A stretch of 57,621 nucleotides of DNA from Reyranella sp. (GTDB lineage: Bacteria > Pseudomonadota > Alphaproteobacteria > Reyranellales > Reyranellaceae). The notes under the pieces were generated by a model. That model did no database searches and was not told the DNA's origin. It saw only the letters and a program-made list of their open reading frames with translations. The first letter of the stretch is position 1. Each line of letters begins with the position of its first letter. Both the position numbers and the translations under genes were made by a program. The DNA is taken from positions 1 to 57,621 of the forward strand of contig NZ_SCVC01000013.1 in the NCBI RefSeq assembly GCF_004297405.1, in the 5' to 3' direction. Shown here in pieces: positions 44,922 through 53,070 of the stretch.

Positions 44922-44942
44922 GAAGAGCCTCTCTTTGGCTTA

Positions 44943-44961
44943 ATATCGAACAATTCGATAT
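44943..44961. promoter_or_regulatory. Candidate LysR operator, 19-base palindrome
   Basis: ATATCGAA-CAA-TTCGATAT is a perfect inverted repeat in the 108-base region between the LysR gene and the 45030 gene. The symmetry fits the T-N11-A LysR consensus. Confidence 0.65.
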
Positions 44962-45029
44962 CATTTGCCATATTTCTTCATTTTCCAGATGTAATCCGAC
45001 CTCTTACCATAGCGGCCTTAGGAGTAACG

Positions 45030-45470
45030 ATGACGGACCAGATGCTTGCGCCAACCGGCCCGATCAGCCGGGACGAGCTGATCGATTTCCTGAACGAGCT
45101 GCTCGAAGCCGAGCGTGCGGGCGCGCGTGTCGCGCTCGAAAGCGCGCGCGACGCCAGCGATCCCGAAACGGTCGGACTGCTGAAGGCCATCCAGGACGAC
45201 GAGGCGCGATGGTGTGCGATGCTGTTGCGGCAGATCCGGGTCCTCGGTGGTGCCGCGTCGCCGCGCATGGGGGCGTTCCATGCCAAGGCGATGGCCATCG
45301 AGGATTTGAAGGAGCGTCTGGCGTTCCTCAATCGCGGTCAGGGTTGGGTCGTGCGCAAGCTGCGCGAGGTCACGCCCAGAGTGAGGGACGACGCGCTCTT
45401 CTCCGACCTGAACCACATGCTCTCCTCGCATGTCGCCAACATCAACCTGACGAACAGTGCGCTCGGATGA
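45030..45470 (+). CDS. Helical ferritin-like protein of unknown function
   Basis: 146 residues, nearly all helix. Glu and His occur in bundle-like spacing: ELLEAERAGARVALESA (about 22-38), DDEARWCAMLL (about 56-66) and a C-terminal SSHVANI. This resembles small ferritin-like domains that bind a diiron pair. I cannot assign a name. GGAG (45021-45024) precedes the ATG by 5 bases. The stop overlaps the ATG of the folate cyclo-ligase, so they are translationally coupled. The long open frame upstream overlaps the LysR gene and is not used. Confidence 0.75.
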   Translation: MTDQMLAPTGPISRDELIDFLNELLEAERAGARVALESARDASDPETVGLLKAIQDDEARWCAMLLRQIRVLGGAASPRMGAFHAKAMAIEDLKERLAFLNRGQGWVVRKLREVTPRVRDDALFSDLNHMLSSHVANINLTNSALG

Positions 45471-46159
45471 ACTCCGCCAACGACAATGACGACGAGGACA
45501 TGCCGGAGGTCTACAGCTCGCCGCCCTGCATGATGCACCTCGTCGATCCACTCTCGGGGCAAGTGCTGCCGGAGGCCGATTTTCGCCAGCAGCTCGACCT
45601 GAAGAGATGGCGAAAGGCCGAGCGCGAACGTCTGATCGCCTTGCGCCTGGCAATCCCGGTGGAGGAAAGGCGCCGGCATTCGGCAAGGATCGCCGAGGAA
45701 CTCGACAAGATGCTGGGGGACGTCTCCGGCAGGATCGTCGGCGTCTACTGGCCGTTCCGCGGTGAACCCGATCTGCGATCCTGGATGGAAGGATTGGGTG
45801 ATCGGGGGGCCGTCTGCGTGTTGCCGGTCGTCGTCGGACCCCAGATGCCTCTCGCGTTTCGCGTCTGGCGGCGCGGTGACGCGCTCGAGCCGGGCGTCTG
45901 GAACATTCCGGTGCCGGTCGAACAGCAGGAGGCGACACCGGATATCGTTATCTCTCCCGTCGTCGGCTTCGATGGCGCCTGCTATCGCCTCGGCAACGGT
46001 GGCGGCTTCTATGATCGTACGTTGGCCGCCTTGTCCCGTCGGCCGAGGATTCTCGGTGTGGGCTACGACCGGCTCGCCATACCGACCATCTATCCTCAGC
46101 CCTACGATATCGCGATGGACATGATCGTCACGGAAAGCGGCACGACGTCAGCGGGATGA
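45467..46159 (+). CDS. 5-formyltetrahydrofolate cyclo-ligase
   Basis: Converts 5-formyl-THF to 5,10-methenyl-THF with ATP, returning a stored folate to one-carbon metabolism. 230 residues, longer than the usual 180-200 because of an N-terminal extension (about 1-45, acidic, with PPCMMHLVDP). The ATP-binding motif GNGGGFYDRTL is at about 178-188 and the substrate region PFRGEPDL at about 95. ATG overlaps the preceding stop (ATGA). The LysR operator upstream probably controls both genes. Confidence 0.9.
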   Translation: MNSANDNDDEDMPEVYSSPPCMMHLVDPLSGQVLPEADFRQQLDLKRWRKAERERLIALRLAIPVEERRRHSARIAEELDKMLGDVSGRIVGVYWPFRGEPDLRSWMEGLGDRGAVCVLPVVVGPQMPLAFRVWRRGDALEPGVWNIPVPVEQQEATPDIVISPVVGFDGACYRLGNGGGFYDRTLAALSRRPRILGVGYDRLAIPTIYPQPYDIAMDMIVTESGTTSAG

Positions 46160-46546
46160 GCCTTCCGGGCATTTGGCCGGGTCGTGAGTCGCCTGCTTGA
46201 GATAGGCGATGAGGTCCGCGCGCTCCTGTGCGTTCTTCACCCCGGCATAAGCCATCTTGGTGCCGGGTACGGCTTTGAGGGGATTTTCCAGGAAGCGGTC
46301 GAGGGTCACTGCGTCCCAGGTGAGTCCGGCCGACTTCAGGGCTTGCGAGTAGGTGAAGTCGGGCAGGGCGGCGGCGGGTCGGCCGAACAGGCCGCAATGG
46401 CGCGGCCCGCTCCGATTGTGTTCCAGGGAATGGCACGCCAGGCATCGCTGGTAGATCTGCGCGCCTTTCCCGGCATCACCGTCCGCTGCATGGCACAGGG
46501 AGGCCACGACCATGACGCCGATGCAGACAGCGAACGGGATTTTCAT
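46148..46546 (-). CDS. Class I cytochrome c, exported (copy 2)
   Basis: 132-residue precursor with a signal peptide (about 1-20, CHAAD). Heme motif C35-LA-C38-H39 and Met98 in VPGTKMAYAG. The layout mirrors the 39786 cytochrome: same loop GP-x-HCGLFGR and same C-terminal YLKQAT. Shares a 12-base tail overlap with the cyclo-ligase gene. It lies 25 bases downstream of the Tat ferritin-like gene, so the two are likely cotranscribed. Electron partner unknown. Confidence 0.9.
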   Translation of the reverse strand: MKIPFAVCIGVMVVASLCHAADGDAGKGAQIYQRCLACHSLEHNRSGPRHCGLFGRPAAALPDFTYSQALKSAGLTWDAVTLDRFLENPLKAVPGTKMAYAGVKNAQERADLIAYLKQATHDPAKCPEGSSR

Positions 46547-46571
46547 GTTGATGCTCGTGACGAGGTTTCGG

Positions 46572-47159
46572 TCAAGACACGAAGGCCGAGGGCACCGGCG
46601 GCAGGCCCAGGGCTTGCCGCAGCACGGCCCAATGCATGGCCTCGTCGCCCAGGATGGAGGCCGCCACTTTCGCGAGCTCGCGATCGTCGAGGATGGGAAT
46701 GGCGCCGAGATAGGCGCTGACGGCGCCTCTCTCGAGCTCGGCAGCGAAGCTCAGAACGTCGGCCTGCGTCTTCAGCTTTTCGACAGGGAAGGTGTACTTG
46801 GCCTTCGCGGCGACCGGCGTGCCGCCGAGCTTCTTGACGGTCGTCGCCAGGGCCGTGGCGTGTTCCTTGTGGTGCCCCTGGAACTGGACGGCGAGGTCGA
46901 GGACCGGCTTCTGGAGCAAGCCGCTGCTGGCGCCTACCTGATAGGCCGCGATCGCTTCCTGCTCGGCCGCCAGGGCGGCGTTGAGGATCGTCACGTCGTT
47001 GCCGGCAGTCTTCGCCTCGGCAGATCCGATCAGCGCCAGGCGGTCGCGGCCTGCGAGAAGAGCGATCGCTGTTGCCGAGAGCGTGAACTTGCCAAAGCCG
47101 GAAAGGAAGCTGCGCCGCGCTGCAGTCGTCGTGCTTGCCTGTGGGGTGGTCGAGGACAT
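46572..47159 (-). CDS. Tat-exported ferritin-like protein
   Basis: 195 residues. A twin-arginine signal, AARRSFLSGFGKF (about 14-26), is followed by a hydrophobic stretch to AEA-K. The mature part is a four-helix bundle with paired metal-type acidic and His residues: AALAAEQEAIAAY, FQGHHKEHATAL, AAELERGAVSAYLGA and GDEAMHWAVL. This is the ferritin-like group of periplasmic proteins that bind a diiron centre. It is divergent from the ECF sigma gene by 149 bases, so it may be a target of that factor, and precedes cytochrome c copy 2. Confidence 0.85.
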   Translation of the reverse strand: MSSTTPQASTTTAARRSFLSGFGKFTLSATAIALLAGRDRLALIGSAEAKTAGNDVTILNAALAAEQEAIAAYQVGASSGLLQKPVLDLAVQFQGHHKEHATALATTVKKLGGTPVAAKAKYTFPVEKLKTQADVLSFAAELERGAVSAYLGAIPILDDRELAKVAASILGDEAMHWAVLRQALGLPPVPSAFVS

Positions 47160-47227
47160 GGGGAGCTCCTTGGTTCGTCGAACGTCGAAATGTCGTTCGC
47201 TTCCTGGAGAACCCCGGCGCCTCCGGA

Positions 47228-47275
47228 TTCGGATGCGATTTTTTATTTGCTGGCGCCTGCATCCGAACAGGCGCC
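47228..47275. promoter_or_regulatory. Two competing inverted repeats upstream of the ECF gene
   Basis: Repeat one: TTCGGATGC (47228-47236) and GCATCCGAA (47259-47267). Repeat two: GGCGCCTG (47252-47259) and CAGGCGCC (47268-47275). The right arm of the first lies in the loop of the second, so they cannot both form except as a pseudoknot. This is within the divergent promoter region. Confidence 0.55.
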
Positions 47276-47308
47276 GGCGGGGTAACTGGCCGGAGGAGGT
47301 CTTTCGAT

Positions 47309-48241
47309 ATGGTCGAGATTCTCAGGCTTCACGACACCGCGAGGGCAGCATCGATACCGCCTTCGCTCATCGCTTTGGCTCCTCCTCATTCGGCCACACC
47401 GCCATTCGATCCGCTGGCGAGGTTGCTGGCTGAAACCGCAGTCGGTCACGATCGAGCATTCGCGAGGCTCTATGAACTCATCAGCGCACGGCTGTTCGCG
47501 GTTGCGCGGCGCATCGTGCAGCGCGACGATGTCGCGGAGGATGTCCTGCAGGACTCCTTCCTGCGCATCTGGCGCGCGGCCTATCAATACGATCCTGCGA
47601 AGGGACCGGCCTATGCTTGGTTGATGCAGATCGTGCGCAATCGCGCGCTGTCGGCGCGACTGCGAGCGAGCCGGCGCGAAGGCGGGCAAACCGAGCTCGA
47701 CGTCGAGACGATGGCGTCCGATGGCCCGGACCCCGCCACGCTGACCATGCGCAGCGACGAGGCACGTCGCGTGAATGCGTGTCTGGGTAATCTACCGGTA
47801 AATCACCGCCGGTCTGTCGCGCTGGTCTATTTCGACGGGCTGACGCATCAGGAGCTCGCGGAGCGTTTGGGCGTGCAGCTCGGGACGGCAAAGAGCTGGG
47901 TCCGGCGTGGCCTCGCGCAGATGGCCAAATGTCTCCACAAGGATGAGCTCGCCGACCGTCGTGCGCTTGTCGCTGCGGACTATGCGATCGGCAGCCTGCA
48001 GGGCGCGGCGCGTCGCGGCTTCGAGAGGCGTCGCGAACGCGATGCCAGGTTCTGCCGCGCCGCCGATCGCTGGGAGGCGCAACTGGCCATGCTCACGGAA
48101 TTCCTGCCCGAACGATCCTTCTCATCGCGCGAGGTCTGGAAGCGCGTCCAGCAGGAGATCCGGCGCAACCGGCCGGCATTCTGCAGGCCACGCCTCTGGC
48201 AGGTCGCCGCCGCTTTGGCGGCGCTGCTGAGGGGACGCTAG
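47309..48241 (+). CDS. ECF sigma factor fused to an RskA-like anti-sigma segment
   Basis: 310 residues. Sigma region 2 spans about 44-118 (RDDVAEDVLQDSFLRIWR) and region 4 about 150-210 (NLPVNHRRSVALVYFDGL, then HQELAERLGVQLGTAKSW). From 213 to 284 the sequence changes to the pattern of RskA-type anti-sigma N-termini: ADYAIGSLQGAARRGFERRR, then RWEAQLAMLTEFLPER and WKRVQQEI. A short RPRLWQVAAALAALLRGR tail is all that remains of the usual membrane anchor. Ordinarily these are two genes. AGGAGG nine bases before the ATG at 47309 fixes the start. It is divergent from the Tat ferritin-like gene. Confidence 0.82.
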   Translation: MVEILRLHDTARAASIPPSLIALAPPHSATPPFDPLARLLAETAVGHDRAFARLYELISARLFAVARRIVQRDDVAEDVLQDSFLRIWRAAYQYDPAKGPAYAWLMQIVRNRALSARLRASRREGGQTELDVETMASDGPDPATLTMRSDEARRVNACLGNLPVNHRRSVALVYFDGLTHQELAERLGVQLGTAKSWVRRGLAQMAKCLHKDELADRRALVAADYAIGSLQGAARRGFERRRERDARFCRAADRWEAQLAMLTEFLPERSFSSREVWKRVQQEIRRNRPAFCRPRLWQVAAALAALLRGR

Positions 48242-48639
48242 CGTTCGCGGCGATAGAGGAAGCAATTGTCGGCCTTGGGCATCTTGATGCCCTCGTAGTA
48301 GCTCATCGCCGTCGGCGCGGAGAGCAGCAGGGTCGTCGTCGACGGTCCACCAGCCGCAGTGCGCGTCTCCTCGATCAGTCGGCGGCCGATGCCCTGGCCC
48401 TGGCAGGCCCTGTCGACGGCGAGGTCGGAGAGATAGCAGCAGAAGCAGAAGTCGGTGAGTGAGCGGGCGAAGCCTACGAGCTTGCCGTCCTGGCGGGCGG
48501 TGAGGATCAGGTTGGCGTGCGCCAGCATGCGCTCGATGCGACCGCGATCGCCGACCGGCCGGTTGAGACCGGACTTGGTGACGACATCGATATATTCGTC
48601 GGCGCCGAGATAATCCTCGCGGGCATAGACCGTATTCAT
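48238..48639 (-). CDS. GNAT family N-acetyltransferase
   Basis: 133 residues. Acetyl-CoA motif A reads LAVDRACQGQGIGRRLIEE (about 73-91), with QGQGIG at the pyrophosphate loop. A C-terminal SAPTAMSYYEGIKM stretch is typical of this GNAT group. The upstream gene stop overlaps its ATG (ATGA), which decides the start at 48639 over the in-frame ATG at 48651. Substrate unknown; it is translationally coupled to the hydrolase. Confidence 0.85.
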   Translation of the reverse strand: MNTVYAREDYLGADEYIDVVTKSGLNRPVGDRGRIERMLAHANLILTARQDGKLVGFARSLTDFCFCCYLSDLAVDRACQGQGIGRRLIEETRTAAGGPSTTTLLLSAPTAMSYYEGIKMPKADNCFLYRRER

Positions 48640-49334
48640 TGCGTCAACCATCTCCTCAGGGCCGCCGATACTTCGGCTGGTCGTTCCAGGGGCGAGACGT
48701 GCCCGCATTCCTCGAGAATCACAAGCTGGGCGTTGGCGATGTCGGTGGCCATCTCCTGCGACCGCGGCAGCGGCGTCGCCATGTCCTGACGGCCGACGAT
48801 CACCACGGCCGGCACCTCGATCTCGACTAACAACGGCCGGCTGTCGGGGCGGCCCAGAATTGCCTGTTGCTCGCGAACGAAGCCGTCGGCGCCAATCTCC
48901 AGGGCCATGTCGAGGATCGGCTGCGTGACGGCGGTATCCTTGAGCCGACTATGATGGACAATCTGCGGCAGCAGGGTTGGATGCACGCCATGGAAACGGC
49001 CGAGCCGCGTCTGCTCGATGAAGGCTTGGCGACGCGTGCGGATCTCCGGCGAGTCCGGGCTTGCCTGCGTGTCGATCAGGGCGATCCGCTCGATCCGCTG
49101 CGGAGCCTGGCGGAAGACCTCGAAAGCGACGTAGCCGCCCATCGAGAAGCCACCCAACGCGAATTTTGGCGGCGCCGCCGCCAGCACGGTCTCGGCCATG
49201 GCGCCGATCGTGTCGTGGTGCCAGAGCTCGGGAATGGTGATGTCCGCGATATCCTGCAGCGTCTCGACCTGGTGCTCGTAGACGCGCCGCGTGTTGAGCA
49301 GCCCCGGCAGCAGGACGAGCGGTGAACGCGGCAT
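48636..49334 (-). CDS. Alpha/beta hydrolase
   Basis: 232 residues of the alpha/beta hydrolase fold. Nucleophile Ser in GGFSMGGYVA (near 64), catalytic Asp in VGRQDMATP (near 181) and His in EECGHVSPLERP (near 209). Oxyanion-side LLPGLLNT is near 9-15. The pattern resembles small esterases and C-C hydrolases; substrate unknown. It is the first gene of a pair with the GNAT gene. It is separated from kup by 33 bases, so a longer transcript is possible. Confidence 0.88.
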   Translation of the reverse strand: MPRSPLVLLPGLLNTRRVYEHQVETLQDIADITIPELWHHDTIGAMAETVLAAAPPKFALGGFSMGGYVAFEVFRQAPQRIERIALIDTQASPDSPEIRTRRQAFIEQTRLGRFHGVHPTLLPQIVHHSRLKDTAVTQPILDMALEIGADGFVREQQAILGRPDSRPLLVEIEVPAVVIVGRQDMATPLPRSQEMATDIANAQLVILEECGHVSPLERPAEVSAALRRWLTQ

Positions 49335-49367
49335 GTCGGCTCCCCCCTTTGATCTCAGATCGCGATC

Positions 49368-51293
49368 TCAGATCTGGATCTGGTTGCCGAGTTCGATAGC
49401 GCGGTTAGGCGGGATGCGGAAGAAGGTCTTGCTGGCCGAGGCCGAGTGCGAGAGCGAAATGAACCAGTCGCGACGCCACCTGCCCAGCTTGGAATGCTGC
49501 GACGGCACCAGGGTTTCGCGGCCGAGGAAGAAGGAAGTTTCCATCTCGTCGTAGGCGATGCCGTGCGGACGGCAGGCGCGCAGCGCTTCGGGGATGTCGG
49601 GCTGCTCGGTGAAACCGTAGTGGGCGATCACCGTATGGAAACCCTTGCCCAGCCGCTCGACCTCGACGCGGTTGGCCTCCGGCACGACCGGCACATCCAT
49701 CGTGTCGACTTGCAGGATGATGATGCGCTCGTGCAGGACCTTGTTGTGCTTGAGATTGTGCAGGAAGGCCGCTGGCGTGTGGGAGGCGTCGGCGGTCAGG
49801 AAGACGGCGGTGCCGGCAACCCGGTCCGGCGCGCGCTCCATGCGGCCGAGGAATTCCTTCAGCGGCAGGGCGCCTTCGCTCATTTCGGCGGCGACCAGAC
49901 GGCGGCCACGGCGCCAGGTCGTGATCGTGAAGTAGATCAACCCCGCCACGACCAGCGGCAACCAGCCACCGTCGGGGATCTTGAGCGCGTTGGCGATGAA
50001 GAAGACCAGGTCGGGAATGCCGAGGAAGCCGAACACGAGGACGGCGAGCGGCCACGACCAGCGCCACACCAGGATCGCCACGACCGTCGCGAGCGCCGCA
50101 TCGACCAGCATGGCGCCGGTGACGGCAAGGCCATAGGCGCCGGAAAGTGCGCCCGACGAGCCGAAGCCCACGACCAGTGCGATGATGCCGGCCATCAGGA
50201 GCCAATTGACGCGCGGAATGTAGATCTGCCCGATCGCCGTTTCGGAAGTGTGCTGGATTTCCATGCGCGGCAGATAGCCGAGCTGAATCGCCTGTCGTGT
50301 GAGCGAGAACACGCCCGTGATCACGGCCTGCGAGGCAATGACGGCGGCGAAGGTGGAGAGAATCACCAGCCCGATGATGTAGTCCTGGGGAACGAGCTCG
50401 AAGAAGACGTGATGGACAGTGTCGGGGTTGGCGATGATGAGTGCGCCCTGACCGAAATAGTTGAGCAGCAGGCCCGGCATGGCGAGCCCCAGCCAGGCGA
50501 TGCGGATGGGTCTGCGACCAAAGTGGCCCATGTCGGCGTAGAGCGCCTCGGCGCCTGTGACGGCCAGCACGATCGAGCCGAAGGCCCAGAAGATGCCGAA
50601 GCCCTGATCGGTCACGAGATGGAAGGCGTGGATCGGATTGACGGCGGCAAGCACGGCTGGGTTCTTCACCACCTGCCATGCGCCCAGCACACCCAGCACC
50701 ACGAACCACAGCAGCATGACCGGCCCGAACAGCCGGCCGACATCGGCCGTGCCGCGAGACTGCAGCATGAACAGCCCGACCAGGATCACCAGCGACAGCG
50801 GTACGACCAGCGGCGTGAAGGCCGGTGTGATCGCCGACAGACCCTCGACGGCGCTCATCACGGTCATGGCCGGCGTGATCATGGCGTCGCCATAGAATAG
50901 GGCGAGCCCGACCACCGCAAAAAGTATGATGGCATGGCGTACCCGGCGTGCCTTGCCGCTCAGGCCGCGCGTGGCGAGCGTCGCCAGGGCCAGCACGCCG
51001 CCTTCGCCCTTGTTGTCGGCGCGCATGATCAGCACGACGTACTTGATGGTGACGGTCAGGGTCACCGCCCAGAACAGCATGGAGAGTACGCCCAGCACGT
51101 GCTCGGGCGTCGGCGCCATGCCGGTACCGTGAAGGAAGGTTTCCCGCAGCGCGTAGAGCGGGCTGGTGCCGATGTCACCGAACACCACGCCGAGCGCACC
51201 GACGACCAGGGCGGCGCCTGCAGGGTGGGGTGCGGGCGAACCATGGGGGGCGGTGTGGGGAACGGATGTCTGGCTGGTGTCGGCTGGGGCCAT
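49368..51293 (-). CDS. kup: Potassium uptake protein Kup
   Basis: Low-affinity potassium transporter with proton coupling. 641 residues with about twelve transmembrane helices followed by a cytoplasmic C-terminal domain. The N-terminal GVVFGDIGTSPLYALRE (about 38-54) is the family signature. Polar in-membrane segments such as GDAMITPAMTVMSAVEGL follow. The C-terminus ends with RDWFISLSHSASASKTFFR, a typical Kup tail. ATG 51293 is chosen over an upstream TTG; no strong SD is seen. Confidence 0.94.
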   Translation of the reverse strand: MAPADTSQTSVPHTAPHGSPAPHPAGAALVVGALGVVFGDIGTSPLYALRETFLHGTGMAPTPEHVLGVLSMLFWAVTLTVTIKYVVLIMRADNKGEGGVLALATLATRGLSGKARRVRHAIILFAVVGLALFYGDAMITPAMTVMSAVEGLSAITPAFTPLVVPLSLVILVGLFMLQSRGTADVGRLFGPVMLLWFVVLGVLGAWQVVKNPAVLAAVNPIHAFHLVTDQGFGIFWAFGSIVLAVTGAEALYADMGHFGRRPIRIAWLGLAMPGLLLNYFGQGALIIANPDTVHHVFFELVPQDYIIGLVILSTFAAVIASQAVITGVFSLTRQAIQLGYLPRMEIQHTSETAIGQIYIPRVNWLLMAGIIALVVGFGSSGALSGAYGLAVTGAMLVDAALATVVAILVWRWSWPLAVLVFGFLGIPDLVFFIANALKIPDGGWLPLVVAGLIYFTITTWRRGRRLVAAEMSEGALPLKEFLGRMERAPDRVAGTAVFLTADASHTPAAFLHNLKHNKVLHERIIILQVDTMDVPVVPEANRVEVERLGKGFHTVIAHYGFTEQPDIPEALRACRPHGIAYDEMETSFFLGRETLVPSQHSKLGRWRRDWFISLSHSASASKTFFRIPPNRAIELGNQIQI

Positions 51294-51432
51294 GAGCTGA
51301 AACGCCGCCAATTGAGGCGGCGGCGGGGCGAGGGTGTGCGCCCCTGCCTTCGGCCTGTCAACGCACCAGATGTGAGGTTGTTGCGACGAAAGAGCTTGAC
51401 TTGCCTGTGAGCTGCGGGCGCCGTGCAGGATT

Positions 51433-52695
51433 ATGGATCAAGCCACGCCCCTGGAACCGCAGCCGAGGTCCGCCGTGAACGTACCTGTACTGGACGAGCC
51501 TATCGACGTCAGCCAGCCACGCCTCTACCGCGACGATAGCTGGGGCTCCCACTTTGCGCGCCTGCGCCGGGAGGATCCTGTGCATCTCCATCCGGAGAGT
51601 CCGTTTGGGCCCTATTGGTCGATCACGCGCTATGCCGACATCATGAAGGTCGAGCTCGATCACGGCACTTATTCGTCGTCCCAGGAGCTGGGCGGAATCC
51701 AGATCGCCGACCAGGCCAAGGGATCCGAGCTGCCGAACTTCATCCGCATGGATCCACCGCGCCACACCGCGCAGCGCAAGACCGTGGCGCCGATCGTGGC
51801 GCCGACCAACCTCGCGAACATGGAAGGGCTGATCCGCGAACGCACGGCGGGTGTGCTCGACGGTCTGCCGCGCAATGAAGTCTTCGACTGGGTCGATCTC
51901 GTGTCGACCGAACTCACCGCCATGATGCTGGCGACGCTGTTCGACTTTCCCCAGGCGGACCGACGCAAGCTCACCCATTGGTCCGACGTCGCCATCGCCA
52001 ACATCGAAGCCGAAGACGCCGTCGTGCGCAGCGAAGCCGAGCGCATGGCCGAGCTACGCCAGATGGCCGAGATCATGGGGGCACTCTGGAAGGAGCGGGC
52101 CGCCCAACCGCCGAAGTTCGACCTGATCTCCATGATGGCCCATGCCGAGGCCACGCAGAACATGCCGTTGAACGAGTTCATCGGGACGTTCGGTCTCCTG
52201 ATCGTGGGTGGCAACGACACGACGCGCAATTCCATGACGGGTGGTCTGATGGCCGTGCTCGATCATCCGGAGGAACTTGACAAGGTTCGCAGCGACGCGA
52301 GCCTCCTGCCGAGCCTGGTGTCGGAGACGATCCGCTGGCAGTCGCCGGTCATTCATATGCGGCGAACCGCGCGGAAGGATACGGAGCTGGCGGGCAAGAC
52401 GATCCGTCAGGGCGACAAGGTGGTGATGTGGTACGTCTCGGGCAATCGTGACGAGACGGCGATCGACCAGCCCGATCGTTTCATCGTCGGGCGGCCCAAG
52501 GCGCGCCAACATCTTGCCTTCGGTGCCGGCATCCATCGTTGCGTTGGCGACCGACTGGCCGAGATGCAGCTTCGCATCCTGTGGGAGGAGATTCTGAAGC
52601 GCGACCTCAGGGTCGAGGTCGCGGGTCCGCCGGTGCGGCTCTACTCCAACTTCATCCGCGGCATTCGCGCGTTGCCGGTGAGGATCGCGGGCTGA
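51433..52695 (+). CDS. Cytochrome P450
   Basis: Soluble bacterial P450, 420 residues. I-helix oxygen-binding motif GGNDTTRN (about 257-264), ExxR in SETIRWQ (about 297-300) and the heme Cys loop FGAGIHRCVG with Cys370. The sequence resembles the bacterial terpene- or steroid-oxidising P450s (CYP108/111/125-like), but I cannot fix the family. No ferredoxin or reductase gene is adjacent. The gene is divergent from kup. Confidence 0.92.
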   Translation: MDQATPLEPQPRSAVNVPVLDEPIDVSQPRLYRDDSWGSHFARLRREDPVHLHPESPFGPYWSITRYADIMKVELDHGTYSSSQELGGIQIADQAKGSELPNFIRMDPPRHTAQRKTVAPIVAPTNLANMEGLIRERTAGVLDGLPRNEVFDWVDLVSTELTAMMLATLFDFPQADRRKLTHWSDVAIANIEAEDAVVRSEAERMAELRQMAEIMGALWKERAAQPPKFDLISMMAHAEATQNMPLNEFIGTFGLLIVGGNDTTRNSMTGGLMAVLDHPEELDKVRSDASLLPSLVSETIRWQSPVIHMRRTARKDTELAGKTIRQGDKVVMWYVSGNRDETAIDQPDRFIVGRPKARQHLAFGAGIHRCVGDRLAEMQLRILWEEILKRDLRVEVAGPPVRLYSNFIRGIRALPVRIAG

Positions 52696-52766
52696 TCCGA
52701 GCCGTTGAGGGGATCGACGCCGCTATCGCCTGGACAGTCACATGTGCAATTTAGCAACTTGCAACG

Positions 52767-52785
52767 GCGTGCAGGCAGTGCACGC
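52767..52785 (+). promoter_or_regulatory. Hairpin directly before the SD of the 80-residue gene
   Basis: GCGTGCA-GGCAG-TGCACGC (7-bp stem, 5-base loop) ends one base before TGAGG and seven before the ATG at 52792. It could affect ribosome access. Confidence 0.45.
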
Positions 52786-52791
52786 TGAGGT

Positions 52792-53034
52792 ATGTCGTTT
52801 ATTCGGACCGCGCCGCGTTGTTTGTGTCGAGCCTGTGCCTGGCAGGGGCGCGTCGATCAGGTGACGCCTGTCAGCAATCTCGCAGCTTGGTTGTCATACC
52901 AGGATAGAACCGACATCGTCATTCTGCCTGAGGGTGAATGCCCGCGCTGCGGCACCCCGGTATACAACCAAGCTGCCGAAGAGCGGCTCGCCCGGGCGAT
53001 TGCTCTCGTCGGCCCGAACATTCCGGCGTTCTGA
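52792..53034 (+). CDS. Small zinc-ribbon-like protein
   Basis: 80 residues. CLCRACAW (Cys10, Cys12, Cys15) and ECPRCGTPVY (Cys50, Cys53) form two Cys-x2-Cys knuckles, as in a rubredoxin or zinc-ribbon fold. Between them is a short hydrophobic stretch. No family name is recognised. Codon use is similar to that of its neighbours. The SD (TGAGG) is unusually close to the ATG, and a hairpin precedes it. The gene sits alone between the P450 and the aldolase gene. Confidence 0.6.
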   Translation: MSFIRTAPRCLCRACAWQGRVDQVTPVSNLAAWLSYQDRTDIVILPEGECPRCGTPVYNQAAEERLARAIALVGPNIPAF

Positions 53035-53070
53035 TAGGACCGGAAATCGATCGTCGCCAGCGGAAGAGGA

